NCBI GenBank assembly: GCA_900491605.1
Contig: UESW01001604.1
Coordinates: 278,285-342,284, forward strand
Length of the DNA: 64,000 nt
Direction: 5' to 3'
DNA from: Calamus simplicifolius
Taxonomy: Eukaryota > Streptophyta > Magnoliopsida > Arecales > Arecaceae
In this document: in pieces, positions 53,793 to 64,000 of the stretch
Layout: each line of letters starts with the position of its first letter
How positions within the stretch are numbered: the stretch's first letter is position 1
Notes under the pieces: model-generated
Databases searched by the model: none
Told to the model about the DNA's origin: nothing
Seen by the model: only the letters and a program-made list of their open reading frames with translations
Translations under genes and position numbers: made by a program

Positions 53793-54495
53793 TAGGGGTG
53801 CAACTTGGGCTCATGAAACTCGGGTTTTCCTTAACCCTAACCCTAACCCTATTTGTAAAATGTCAACCCTAACCCTAACCCTATTTGTAAAACCTCAACC
53901 CTAACCCTATTTTTAAAAATCGGGTTTGGGTTGAGTTTCGGGTTGGAATTCGGGTTGATGAGAAAAAAAACAAAATACTTTTTCCAAATTAAATAAACAT
54001 CGAATTATGGATCCCAAAGACGAAAAAACAAAATCCCTTGCTGAACGCATAAGCTGAACTCAGGGCTTTAACATTGCATTAAAAAAAAAGTCTTACCTAA
54101 AAAAAAAAGAGGAGGTGTCGTAAACAAAGAAGAGGAGGCGGCGGGAAGTGAAACAAAATATACGGGTGGTCCACCTTTATATTTATCCTTTTCCTCGCCT
54201 GCGATCGATGGCCTTGCCCTCATCGTCCTCAAGTTGGCCATCTCGTCTGATCCGATTGGCGCCTTTAACGCCCCCAAAAATCTGGTGTCGATAAGCTATC
54301 CCGTTTAGGTAACCCTCGGGTTCGGTTATCTCGGGTTCGAGTTGTGGTCAACCCTAACCCGGATCAATTGCAAATCGGGCCGGGTTAAACCCGGGTCTTT
54401 CATATTCGGATTGAGCAAATATGAGTTTAAACACTGCTGTAAATCGGGTTCGGCGGGCCGGGTTCGGGTTGAACCCGGCCCAAGTTGCACCCCTA
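53793..54495. mobile_element. hAT-like MITE, 703 bp, with telomere-like repeats
   Basis: Perfect 18 bp terminal inverted repeats TAGGGGTGCAACTTGGGC, flanked by 8 bp direct repeats GCTATAAA / GCCGTAAA. Copy A has ACCGTAAG here without an insertion, which confirms the insertion. The left part carries CCCTAA repeats. No transposase is encoded. Confidence 0.85.
53831..53912. repeat. Telomere-like CCCTAA repeats inside the MITE
   Basis: Three blocks of AACCCTAACCCTA (3, 3 and 2 hexamers) separated by TATTTGTAAAATGTC-type spacers, giving a tandem unit of about 33 bases. The hexamer is TTAGGG, not the TTTAGGG heptamer usual for plant telomeres. Confidence 0.85.
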
Positions 54496-54904
54496 GCCGT
54501 AAATTTGAGAAAGCTCATAAGGAAAAGGCCGAGATATTGGAATGTTCTCTGAGTGTTAAGAGTGTGTTCTCAGTGGTTACCTTGTCAAGGATCCCTTTTA
54601 CCCTTTTATGGACTCTTGGTTTCCGTCTGGGGATCAGCCATATGGAGCTCCGTGGAGGATAATGTTTGCTAAATTCATGGTGATTACGTGAGTTCGGAGA
54701 CGGTTGGTGGGCCTGGTCCTATCGGCCAGGTGGTTAGTGGGCCTGGTCCCATCAGGCACATGGGTCAGATGGTTGGTGGGCATGGTCCCATCAGGTGCGT
54801 GGGTCAGGTGGTTGGTATGCCCGGCTCACGTGGGGTCACATAGGCCTCACGGCTCGTTCGGAAGTTGGTGCAGAGACTGGTGCCATAGCAAGTGCTAAGG
54901 CTGA

Positions 54905-55330
54905 TCTTGGGAGAGGGCGGACCGCCGAGGGCCGCCTTGGAGAAGCAGGACCGCCGAGGACCGCTTTGGAGAAATGGGGGCCGTCGAGGCCGCCTTGAAG
55001 AAACGGGACCGCCGAGGGCCGCCTTGGAGAAATGGGGCTCCGAGGGTCATCTTGGAGAAACGGGGCTGTCGAGGTTGCCCTGAAGAAGCGGGGCCGTCAA
55101 AGGCTGCCCTAGAGATGCGGAGCCGCCGAGGGCCACCTTAAAGAAATGGGGTCGCCGAGGCCACCCTGGAGAAGCGGGGCCGTCAAAGGCCGTCCTGGAG
55201 AAGCGGGGCCGTTGAGGGTCGCCTTGAAGAAACGAGGGCCATCGAGGCTGCCTTGGAGAAGCGGGGCCGCCAAGGAGATGCGGGGCCACCGAGGTCTGCC
55301 TTGAAGAAACGGAGCCACCGAGGCCGCCTG
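54905..55330 (-). repeat. Expanded tandem array in the Tat copy B LTR
   Basis: About a dozen units of 35-40 bases around GCCGCCTTGGAGAAACGGGG and GCCGTCAAAGGC. It is the counterpart of 5030-5180 in copy A but about three times longer. Confidence 0.8.
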
Positions 55331-55390
55331 TCTTGATCTCTACGGTCAGTTAGCTTTGTCATTAACGCTTACATGACACTATTGATCACA

Positions 55391-55718
55391 TTAAAAAGAT
55401 ATATTTTATATATATATAATTTTAATTTTAATTTTAATTCCATGCCAAACGCGCCGAAAGAACCAAGCAACATCGGAGCTCAATTTCAAACCAACCTTGA
55501 TGAGCCGTAGGCTTAATCGAGCTCCATCACGGTCCTAATTACTATTTGAGCGGAAGCGAAAAACGAAAATCAGTGATGGCGGGACAATCCGACACCGTAC
55601 ACATTTATAAATCCACAAGCAAACGACGTGCCACCAAATCCATCGGCAGAGGCGGAGGGAGCCTGGCAGGAGAAAGGGCCCGTGGCGGCGGCGGCGGCGG
55701 TTAGGGTATCCCGTTCCC
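55391..55718 (+). promoter_or_regulatory. FAN1 promoter and 5' UTR
   Basis: A strongly AT-rich block with TATATTTTATATATATATAA (55400-55420) could supply a TATA box. Further down are TTTATAAAT at 55605 and a (GGC)n run at 55684-55702 in the probable 5' UTR. The whole interval between the Tat LTR and the start codon is only 328 bases. Confidence 0.5.
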
Positions 55719-58700
55719 ATGCTTCACGGCAGAGAGAGCCTGGTCCGGCTGATCGGAAAGCGGCGGCGGACCTTCTCCTCCCCTCTCTCCCAACAGCTTC
55801 GCCCACAGGCAATCCCTCTCCCCTTCCTCTCTCGTCTCGCACCCATCACCTATTCCTCTGTGTCTAGTCTTGAATGCTTGGTGGCCTCTTTTTCTACCCT
55901 CAGAATCCTTCGGGTGCTCCTTTGGAATGTAAGAAGAGTGCTGCGAACAAGCGGCCCTCCCCATCTTCGGCGGAAGAGGAAGCAACTTCTCCGAAAGAAG
56001 GAGATGAAATCTACGACGTAGAGTGGGTTTCATGCCCTGTTTGCGGTAGCTCTATTCGCGGGACGGATTACAGTGTGAATTCTCATCTGGGTGAGATGAT
56101 TTTGCCTCGATTGATTGCCCTTGTTGTGTTCGACTTATTATTTGGACAAATGGCTTAGCTAGATGTATGCCTGCTTGAATGGAATTTTTCTAAAAAAATT
56201 GATGGCTTGATGTCTGAATTGAAGATTGTTTAACAATGAGCAGCAGTTTTTATATCTCATGACTGGAAGGATTTGGGTATCGTTTCTGAACATTTGATTA
56301 TTATATAATGTAGTTACTTTTGGTAGATAACAACGTTGTAGTTAGAGACCAAGCCTCTTCAGCTCAAGTTATTTATCAAGTTAAGCAGCTGGTGGCGAAC
56401 TGGTTACAGTGTGTTAGTGATAAAAAGAGGAAAAGTCTGTGCCAAGTGGTAAATCTGTTATTATAAGTGTTCTGATCCGTACTTGTTCCCCTTTTTTTTT
56501 TTCTAAAAAAAAAATATTGGGTTAGCCTACCTAACTGTTTGTATGGATTTCGTAAGGCACTGCTAATTATTTTCTCAAAAAAAAAATAATGTGGTTACGA
56601 TTTTATTGTGCCATGGCTACTCTGACTATTTCATTTTTTAATGTTGTCACGTGCTAGTTATTTTCATACATTTACTAGTGAAAAAAATAGTGCAGCGAGA
56701 GCTAAACTTTAATCCTAAACTAGTTGGAGTCCACTATAGGAATCTTTTTCTTTCATTCTGCTCAGTTTAAGGTTATACTTTTTATAAGATGAAATAAAAA
56801 TATAGGTACTTTTATTTGGCTGAAACCAGGTGGCGTTGAGGGTTTAGCTAGTTGTTAAGAGAAAAGAAACACACAGAAAAGACACCTGGAAGCTCTTGGA
56901 TAAGAAATGAAAGTTTTTAATGTCCTAAAGGTAGGTTATTTTAGGGGCTCTGCACATTGCTGATGGGTGAAATTTGTTGGAGCAAAAATAAAACAGTTCT
57001 CCATTAGCACTCAATGATTTATAAGGGTGATTTAAATTATTTGATGATTCAACTTGGATCAAATCTTCTCTCGTTAGAAAATACTTTAAGACCTATGTTC
57101 TTGCTGTATTCTAACAACTCAATGTTTGCTAACTTGCATGTTGCATAATTTTGATGAAATCCATGGCGATGATACCTTTATAAAAGGTATGCTGAGGTGT
57201 CAAATACAATGTTGGAGATTAGGTGTGTAGAATCCATTATCTAACACCAAGTTTTTGAGTCCATCAGGTTGAACCTATTGAGATGATTCACATGAATTGT
57301 GTTACTTGCAGGTATGTTTTTGTTATATTTTTGCAATTAATCCCCAGGGAGAAACAAGAAACCCAAGATTAATAATTACATTAGGAAATTAGATCTCACA
57401 CTAAATATAATCATGCAACATGTTACGTGGTTTAACTATGCAATATCTGTATATGCATCATATATCTTTGGCTCAATTAAAATTAGTCATATGTAATTTT
57501 GTAAATTCCTTTTTTTTTTCAGTTTTGTAGTCACAAATGTTTCTACTGGTTTCAAAGTCCAAGGTTTGAAAGAAAATAATGTTATTCTTAATCAAATTGT
57601 ACATGTTCTACATTTGAGTAAATAAAGCAATTCATATAGACTTTTCAACTTGTATTTTGGTATTTTAAGTATTTTATAGTGATATATTGATGGATAGATG
57701 TTCTTATATGGCTTGTAAGTCAGTTGAAATGTATAAGATAATACTTGTTAGTTATGGTTATGTTACTATGATGCCTTATTACTAAATGGCTTACCATAAA
57801 CATAGTGGCGATTGATAAATAAGGTAGCTTTTTCTCCTTTTTTTTTGAGGGAATGATACAAAAGTAAATTTGAAATTATATAGTAGAATAAAAAATGCAT
57901 AAGAGCAAATATAGACTCAAGGATTTTGGTAATAATGGGTTGGGTATGTAACAATAAAGGAGCTTACCTAAAAAGGCTAGCAAAAAGTTATATTTGCCAT
58001 ATCTTGGCCCTATATAAATGCCCAATGTCTTCTCGATGCCTAACTTTTGCGGTATTACAAATGCCTACATGAATTTTTACATACTCTCCTCATTTCTTGG
58101 CATCTTTACCAGGCTAAGAGTCCAAATCCAACCTAATACAATCGCAAACACCATGATCAACTTATTGATAGCCTCAAAAAGGCCTGTGCCTTAGTGTCCC
58201 CTAGTCACATGTATGGGCAGTATGTTGAGATTTATTTTGATACCATTTATAACAAGCTAAGATCTAACCTAAAAATGCTAGCTAGAAATTATATTTTGGT
58301 TCTTTGGTTCTATAGAAATACTTAAGATCTTCCTAATGCACAACTAACATGTGATTAAACACATGCTTGCATGAGTCCTTATAGGATTAATAATTCTGGT
58401 ACTGTACAATTTTGACAAGAACTCGGTAGTGAGATAGGTATAGGATGCTAGTTCGTTCATGGATTGGGAGGTCCCACCATCCTCATTGAAACATGTTGGG
58501 ACTAGCTAGTATCAAGGCTGATTTACTTGGTACCAATCAAGGTTTTCTGTATTAAGAATTGGTACCATTATGGTACCGAATTGGTACAGTTCTGTATGGA
58601 GCGTACTGAACCAATGGCATATCCATCACTTCATACCAAACCAATGACATATCGATTAGGTGAACTAGAATGTTCCAACCCATAAACTGCATCATACTGA

Positions 58701-61700
58701 GCCGAATCTAATGGTTCGGTGCAGTATGGGGTGATTTGGTATGGTACAAGGTCAATATGAGGTTGGTATGAGATGGTTCTGGGGGCTGTATAGAGTGGTT
58801 TGGGATGGTATCAGCCCCATGTTGTTTTGGCATACCTTAGTACCAATGAATAACTAGACCAGTTCATATAGTTTTGGAAGAAATGACAGAGATCTGTGGG
58901 ATGTTGGACATGCTTTATTTTCTCAATCATTTGCTTGCAGGATGGGCTGTGCGAGCAGAAACAAATAGAGAGGGAGAGGAAAGAGAGATGGGGGGGGGGG
59001 GGGGGGGAGGGAGAGGGGGAGAGAGAGAGAGAGAGAGGAGGGCAGTTATGGCCTCCCTTCACTATGATCCGGCTTCCTTGATGCCATAAACCTCACACCT
59101 TTGGTAGGTTACCAGTCAATCCCTTTTTAAAATAAATCATATTTAGAATATTTAAAAATTAGTATTCATTAAGATTTCTTTTAAGATAAAAAGTTTAAAA
59201 ATTGGAAAAAAAAAGAAGTCCATGTATGGCACTAGGATGCAGGATCATGCCAAGAGTTGGGATAGTAGCTTCCCAATACCACATTTTTCTAGTAAATACA
59301 GGTACAAGCTAGGTGCTGGTATTCTAAAATTTGAATAGACTTTTCCATGGATACTGCCACTTCATGCATATGATTTTTAGTTTAATTTGATTTGTCACTG
59401 CCCCAGTTAGTTTCTTATGTTATGTTATTTGTAAGTTTAGTTGTTTCTGGGTAATAATTCTTTTTCCAATTGTTTGCAGACACATGCCTAGCCAGAGGAA
59501 TGAAGCGAAAGTTGACGCAGAGCACCCTTCTTCAGTTCAATTTTTGCCCAAGATTAAGAAGTAAATCCATTTTAGGTGATTCAGACAATGATAAGGAGAA
59601 GGCAAGGGAAAGGGGATCAACTAATGAAACTGACCCCAGTAGTTCTCCTTTGTTGTCTAGATATGGTTCCTTTGGAATTAGAGAAAGGATGCTGTGTGCT
59701 TCAGATTCTCCAGATCATTCCCTCAGCAGTTCAGAAACCTGTACTGCGGCTTCCCTGGAAGGTCCAAAAATTGAAGATGCTGTCATTTCTAGAGTGAAAG
59801 ATCCTCTTTACTCCTACATGCTTCCTCAAAGTGTGAAGACACAGATGCCTAAGCTTGATATATGTCAACCTAGAGATGCTAAATCTGAAGCAACACTTGA
59901 AACTTTTATAGTTGGCCGTAAATTCCATGATAATATTGAGTTGCAGCAAGGTGCAAGGATTTTTATTGAGAGACCCTCATAATTCCAAAGATAGGCATGC
60001 TATCAAGGTTCAGCCTTTCTTTTACTTAGTTTTCTATAATTTTAATTTTCCATGGGAAACATGGATTGATTTCTTCTTAATAGGTGCTTTCTGCAGATTT
60101 TGATGGAAGGGTACTAGGATATTTGCCTCGAGAATTGGCCAAGTATCTGTCTCCTCTTATTGATAATCACTATATAAAGTGTGAGGTACAGCACATACTA
60201 TCAAAAAATTTTCTAAAATATTCTTTGGTAGCAAAGCTATTTCAGGCAGACTGCTACCAGTTTTATGAGATGTTCCATGCCGGGGCTTGTACGCTGAGCC
60301 ATTGTAACAGATCGCAATTGGTTGTTTATGAATGAAGTATAAATTCATAAGTGCTAGTTTTACGTGTCAGACTTCTCATTTGTTTTGCATGTGAAGACTG
60401 TAAATTTATTTGTTATGCCTGTTTTTCATATCGCCTATTTCATGTATGAAAGGAATGCTTTATATTTAAGACATCTTTTTTTTTTTTAATTTCATGTATC
60501 TTTGGCGTTAAATTTTAAAATTAGGTAGACTGTTTTTTATGCATTAATCTCTTTTTATTTGTTGATGGAAGATTTGACCTTTAGGTGGGCTCATATGCTG
60601 AGCAAGATTAGTTAAGCCAACCCCTAGATGGGTTTGAAGATTGCTTCTACCGGCTGTAGTCTTCATTCTCCATTTGTATCTAGATTTTCATTTTCAATCA
60701 TTATATTTATGATATTGCTTTGGTACTTGTTTAAGTTTCTTTCAATACCTTGATTTTGTCATGTTGGATATCCCAATTAATTTCTTAGGAATGTTCCATA
60801 GTTATTTTGCAAATAATTTCTTTATATACACATAAAACATTGAATGGTTTTGCTTATGAGGTAGTCATTTTTTTTGCTTTAGCCCCTAAAGATTTGCATA
60901 ACTTGGACAAGTATGGTCTCTTGATCTATTAGTATTGCAATTCTATATGCTTGATTTCAAATAAAATTGCGAACATATTTATTTAAGGATGCAACCATCG
61001 TGGATACTTCACAGTGATGGGCAAGAACTTCTTTCTTTGTAATAAGTTTGATCTTGAACAGTCTACTGAAATTTAATATATTAGAGCTTCTGCAAATATG
61101 TAGAGATTCTGCATGATATTGTCAGAAACACTGAATGCTACATGTACATGTATTATTTCTTTTTTCTTGATGCAGATCATTGTGATACATGTCATCTGAA
61201 CATTGCATAATTTTGCAGGGATCTGTGACATCTCTTCCAAGACATCCTTATGATATTATCCCTATTTGCCTAGTTTGTCAAAAAATGGAAGAAAATGGTG
61301 ATACAAAGTTCGATGATTGCCAGTATTTAAAGTTATGGGAAAACGTTCTCCTGACTATCGAATTTGGAAAGGCAAATCCTCCTACCAAGACAAAATATCA
61401 GCGGAATTTTTGTTTGATGATTGAAGATGTTATGAACCATTATGCTTACCTCTTTACAGACAAAGAAAAATTGTTTATAGGTACCATGTTTTTTTTTTCC
61501 TGTCTTTGTTCATAATCTTTTTTCATAGTTATTATGCATGACTAAATTTTTCTTTTTCTTTGGCAGGAGCTTTTAACTCATTATCTGATGATGGACAAAG
61601 ACTTTTTGTTCGGCTCTATACTAGAAAAGGTGGGGTTTCTTTGGCTGTTGATCTTCAAAATTTATTCTCCAATCACATTATTTGTCACATAGCTTCATAT

Positions 61701-63693
61701 GTGTAAAACCTAAACTTTATTTTGTGTTTGCAAAATTATGGATAATTGAACATTGGATAATTAGTTTCTGCTGACTTTGTTGAACTGCTTTTTATTACCT
61801 ATTTGTTTAACTTAGCTTTTTGCTATCCATCTAAATTTTCTACACAAGGTGGTAGCATATGTTATATAAATGACTTTCTTAGTAAAAGGTTTTGGGTCTT
61901 GTTGTTCACTGCTTTATGGTATCTAACATGTTGGACAATTATTGGTATGATATATGGGGTGCATATGGGTGTTGTGTGTAAACATGTATTCCGCAATAAA
62001 TAAATGTACCTTATTGTGGTACAGGCTTCTGCAGATCTTAATGGTCAGATCGGGCATAAAGTATTTAGTACCAATCCATATTTGCTGATTTTATCTGGCC
62101 AGTTATGGTGTAAGGTCATCAAAGACAAGTGCTGGTTATGGTGTAAGGTTATCAAAGAAAAGTGCATAAATGATTACGTGGCTGGCTTAAATGGCTATGT
62201 GGTGCCAAAATATTTATTTACTGCTTGTTATAGGTTTGGCAGCGGGCAGCCAGATGTGCCCTTTCAATGCTTGCTTCCATGGTATATCGACAGGTTTGAT
62301 CTACCTATTTGTTTTAATTGACTAGAGATATGATTTGAACTATTTTTAAGCTTATTTCTGATTTTTTAAAAAAATTTGAACGTATACTTTATTGCTAACT
62401 TAGACAATCTCATGAGTAAATCATTTTTCAGTTTTTCTACCATCGATTTCTTTGGATGTCAGGATCTTGGGGTATACAAACAGGGAGGTCTTTTGCCTTG
62501 TTAACATCCAACTATGACTGAGATAGCGATCTGTTTACTTCATAGTGAAAAGGGACTCTCCTCATTTTGGAATAGATGAACTCTTTATGTCTTTGGAAGG
62601 TGGTAACTCTATTATCAGAGTTTGGCTATGTAACTTATGGGCCTGCTGTCTTGAACCTAAGCAAGTTGGTTTCAATCCCGTCAGTTGTAATCCAATAATA
62701 ATAATTGCCTGCCAAGGCCACACACTGTGTCTCTGAATTTGCTCTTGAAAGTACAAGAAACTAGTGCACAAAAACAAAATATATTTACAAATTTATGTGG
62801 AAAACAATGAATAAAGTGATCTATTAATCACACATTTATTCACTGTTTAGAGTATTATACAATATCTGCCAAAACATGATATTAGTCACTTGTAGTGCAA
62901 GGAAAGTTGATATCTGTGCTCATATGTTCCCTCAAAAGGTATCTGTGCTCATGTGGACTAAACAAATTATCTTTGACGCTTCATATGCTGAGTAATTAGC
63001 TTGTTGATTTTATCTCTTTGAAGCTGTTAATAATTTTGTTTGATATGAACTTATACATGTTTCTTTTCAACTATTGGAAGTTTAACTTGAAGATGACCAC
63101 TGAATACTAAGAGTCGAAAATTCTTAATCTGGTGGCTTGTTTCATTTGCCAACAATATTATGTTTTTGATCTGTATTTGACTTTGATGATACTTTTTCAT
63201 TTTTCTTAGAAAATTATTGCGGTCGATGTGTTGCAGATATATGAAATATTAATGACTACACTTAAAATCACTCCTCTTATGTGAGGTCTGGATGATATGC
63301 TACTGGCATGAGAGTGACACCCCATTATGCAACATAGGATGTATTCGAATTAGTTGACAAAGATGATGCTACTTATTGACAATTCAAACTTTAAATGCAG
63401 GACCATGGTTTCGAACGAGCAATATTTCCTACACCGAAATATCAGATCCACTACAAGCAATTGAGGAATTACATTGTAAGCTTCCAAGCCTTTTAACTTA
63501 TAGCTTCTAAACATTATTGAAAGCAAGTTCTTTTGACGTGCATCATGTTTTTTTTTTTTTGTTTAATGCAGTGGTTGGCTACTTCTATTTGTTTAATTCA
63601 TGTGAGGATCCATTCACATATGATTTGAAAGAGGTTCTTGATTTGCTGAATGTTAATGAGATACGAGAAATTTTAAAACAGGCGCGTCCTAAG
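55719..63693 (+). CDS. FAN1: FAN1, Fanconi-associated nuclease 1 homologue, 5' part, one frameshift
   Basis: Exons: 55719-55808, 55904-56090, 59480-60007, 60084-60185, 61219-61480, 61567-61629, 63401-63475, 63572-63693; all junctions keep frame. The start gives MLHGRESLVRLIGKRRR, as I recall for plant FAN1. A UBZ-type zinc finger (C74, C77, H91, C95; CPVCGSSIRG) spans exons 2-3. A basic KRKLTQSTLLQFNF follows. The HIRAN domain begins near 235 (FIVGRKF, DRHAIK, VLGYLPRELAKYLSPLI). Exon 8 begins the SAP-like region (YDLKEVLDLLNVNEIREIL). The VRR nuclease domain lies beyond the window. FAN1 is a nuclear structure-specific nuclease for interstrand crosslink repair. A frameshift near 59960-59972 (T run, then GAGAGA) interrupts HIRAN. 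Intron 1 is GC-AG. Identification is firm; normal expression of this copy is uncertain. Confidence 0.93.
55809..55903 (+). other. FAN1: FAN1 intron 1, GC-AG, 95 bases
   Basis: The donor reads CACAG|GCAATC and the acceptor CCTCAG|AATCC. The frames of exon 1 (30 codons) and exon 2 join exactly in phase 0. No GT donor is available that would keep the conserved N-terminus. Confidence 0.75.
58440..58830. mobile_element. GGTAC-rich MITE-like segment
   Basis: Dense in GGTACC, GGTACAG and GGTATG words with partial inverted symmetry (TTGGTACCATTATGGTACCG). Borders and target duplication are not clear. Confidence 0.35.
58991..59040. repeat. Poly-G run followed by (GA)n
   Basis: About 17 consecutive G, then GGGAGAGGGGGAGAGAGA. 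A strand-specific ORF here is an artefact of the repeat. Confidence 0.95.
60186..61218 (+). other. FAN1: FAN1 intron 4
   Basis: 1033 bases, donor GAG|GTACAG, acceptor TTGCAG|GGATC, phase 0. AT-rich, nothing else recognised. Confidence 0.85.
61630..63400 (+). other. FAN1: FAN1 intron 6
   Basis: 1771 bases, donor AAAG|GTGGGG, acceptor ATGCAG|GACCA, phase 1. A 105-codon open frame at 62004-62321 has no recognisable domain and is left out. A direct repeat GTTATGGTGTAAGGT occurs at about 62103 and 62136. Confidence 0.8.
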
Positions 63694-64000
63694 GTTTGTT
63701 TCTCTATGATTACACATGGACCTTTCAAAGTATCTTCGTCAAATTTAACAAGCCATATGCTATTAAGTACATGTGTTCTTTTGCGCTTGGTACATTTTTA
63801 GCTTTTATGTGCATTTAATGCTGGTGCGAAAAGAATAGCATTGTTCGTAGTCATAAAAGCTCAGATATTAGGCCTTTAAGCCATTTTCCCCGGCACTGTC
63901 TTGTATGATTTTGTTGTCCAGAACAAAGTTTGATTATGTATTCTTCAAGCTTAAATGGTTTGTTAAAGTTTACTTAACTGATCCATCATTAAGTTTGGCT
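63694..64000 (+). other. FAN1: Start of FAN1 intron 8
   Basis: Follows donor AAG|GTTTGT. AT-rich, no further exon before the window ends. Confidence 0.75.

Larger units (their letters stand above)
47923..55390 (-). mobile_element. Tat-lineage gypsy retrotransposon, copy B, 3'-truncated
   Basis: Read on the minus strand from 55390: LTR, PBS, gag, protease, RT, RNase H, second RNase H region, integrase, then a short tail carrying a plus-strand coiled-coil-like frame. It ends abruptly at the segmental duplicate without a 3' LTR. The same domains as copy A are present with similar wording but different breaks. A hAT-like MITE sits in its LTR. Confidence 0.9.
53630..55390 (-). repeat. 5' LTR of Tat copy B, interrupted by a MITE
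   Basis: Starts TGTTGATGCCCG like copy A and ends near TTGATCACA. Without the 703 bp MITE and its duplication it is about 1.05 kb. The U3 end faces FAN1, 328 bases before its start codon. Confidence 0.75.
56091..59479 (+). other. FAN1: FAN1 intron 2
   Basis: 3.39 kb, donor GG|GTGAGA, acceptor TTGCAG|AC, phase 1. It contains a GGTACC-rich MITE-like segment (58440-58830) and a poly-G/GA tract (58991-59040). Otherwise AT-rich, with no gene seen. Confidence 0.85.

Noticed and set aside
53836..53912. Interstitial telomere or chromosome-fusion scar
   Set aside because: The repeats lie inside a small transposon with clear ends and target duplication, so fusion is not needed.
55874..56158. Separate start of FAN1 at 55874
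   Set aside because: It would drop the conserved MLHGRESLVRLIGKRRR start. The GC-AG intron joins that exon in frame instead.
62004..62321. Possible additional FAN1 exon in intron 6
   Set aside because: Exons 6 and 7 already join in phase and give continuous family sequence, and the ORF has no known domain.

Overview
The window is nuclear DNA of a flowering plant. Two intron-rich genes of plant-type families are swamped by LTR retrotransposons of plant lineages (Tat and chromovirus Ty3/gypsy, SIRE-like Ty1/copia), LINE remnants and small hAT-like elements. The repeat mix would suit a monocot such as a palm, but the sequence alone does not fix the species. There is no bacterial, organellar, rRNA, tRNA or CRISPR signal.

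Layout. (1) 1-5287: a minus-strand Tat-lineage gypsy element (copy A), cut by the window edge, with its 5' LTR at 4326-5287. (2) 5913-28753: a minus-strand gene for a plant WD-repeat protein of the 'C2A9.03-like' family. It has nine coding exons, and intron 5 is 16.8 kb with a GC 5' splice site. That intron carries a complete chromovirus (12101-19010, TSD GTAGG). Intron 3 carries a hAT-like MITE and an RTE-type LINE 3' end. (3) 29.5-37.1 kb: AT-rich intergenic DNA with gypsy gag relics, a long compound microsatellite and LINE remnants. (4) 34837-35780 and 37141-47922: two copies of a LINE-derived segment of about 945 bp. The second copy is split by a young SIRE-like copia element (37964-47795, TSD CAAGC), so the first copy preserves the empty target site. 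(5) 47923-55390: a second Tat element (copy B), lacking its 3' LTR. Its 5' LTR contains a 703 bp hAT-like MITE with telomere-like repeats. (6) 55719 to the end: the 5' half of FAN1 (UBZ, HIRAN and SAP-like regions) on the plus strand, starting about 330 bp from the Tat LTR.

The two host genes are unrelated in function: FAN1 belongs to DNA crosslink repair, and the WD-repeat protein has no established role. Both have convincing exon structures, yet each contains one single-base-scale frameshift. The two copia LTRs differ almost only by short indels. Together this suggests that part of the frame damage is indel error in the sequence itself. The chromovirus stop codons, by contrast, are all transitions and look like real decay.

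I found no convincing new biological system. The most interesting items are the empty-site/filled-site pair, the iterated palindrome array upstream of the copia TATA box, the extra ORF downstream of copia pol, the probable antisense extra ORF of the Tat element, and two GC-AG introns.
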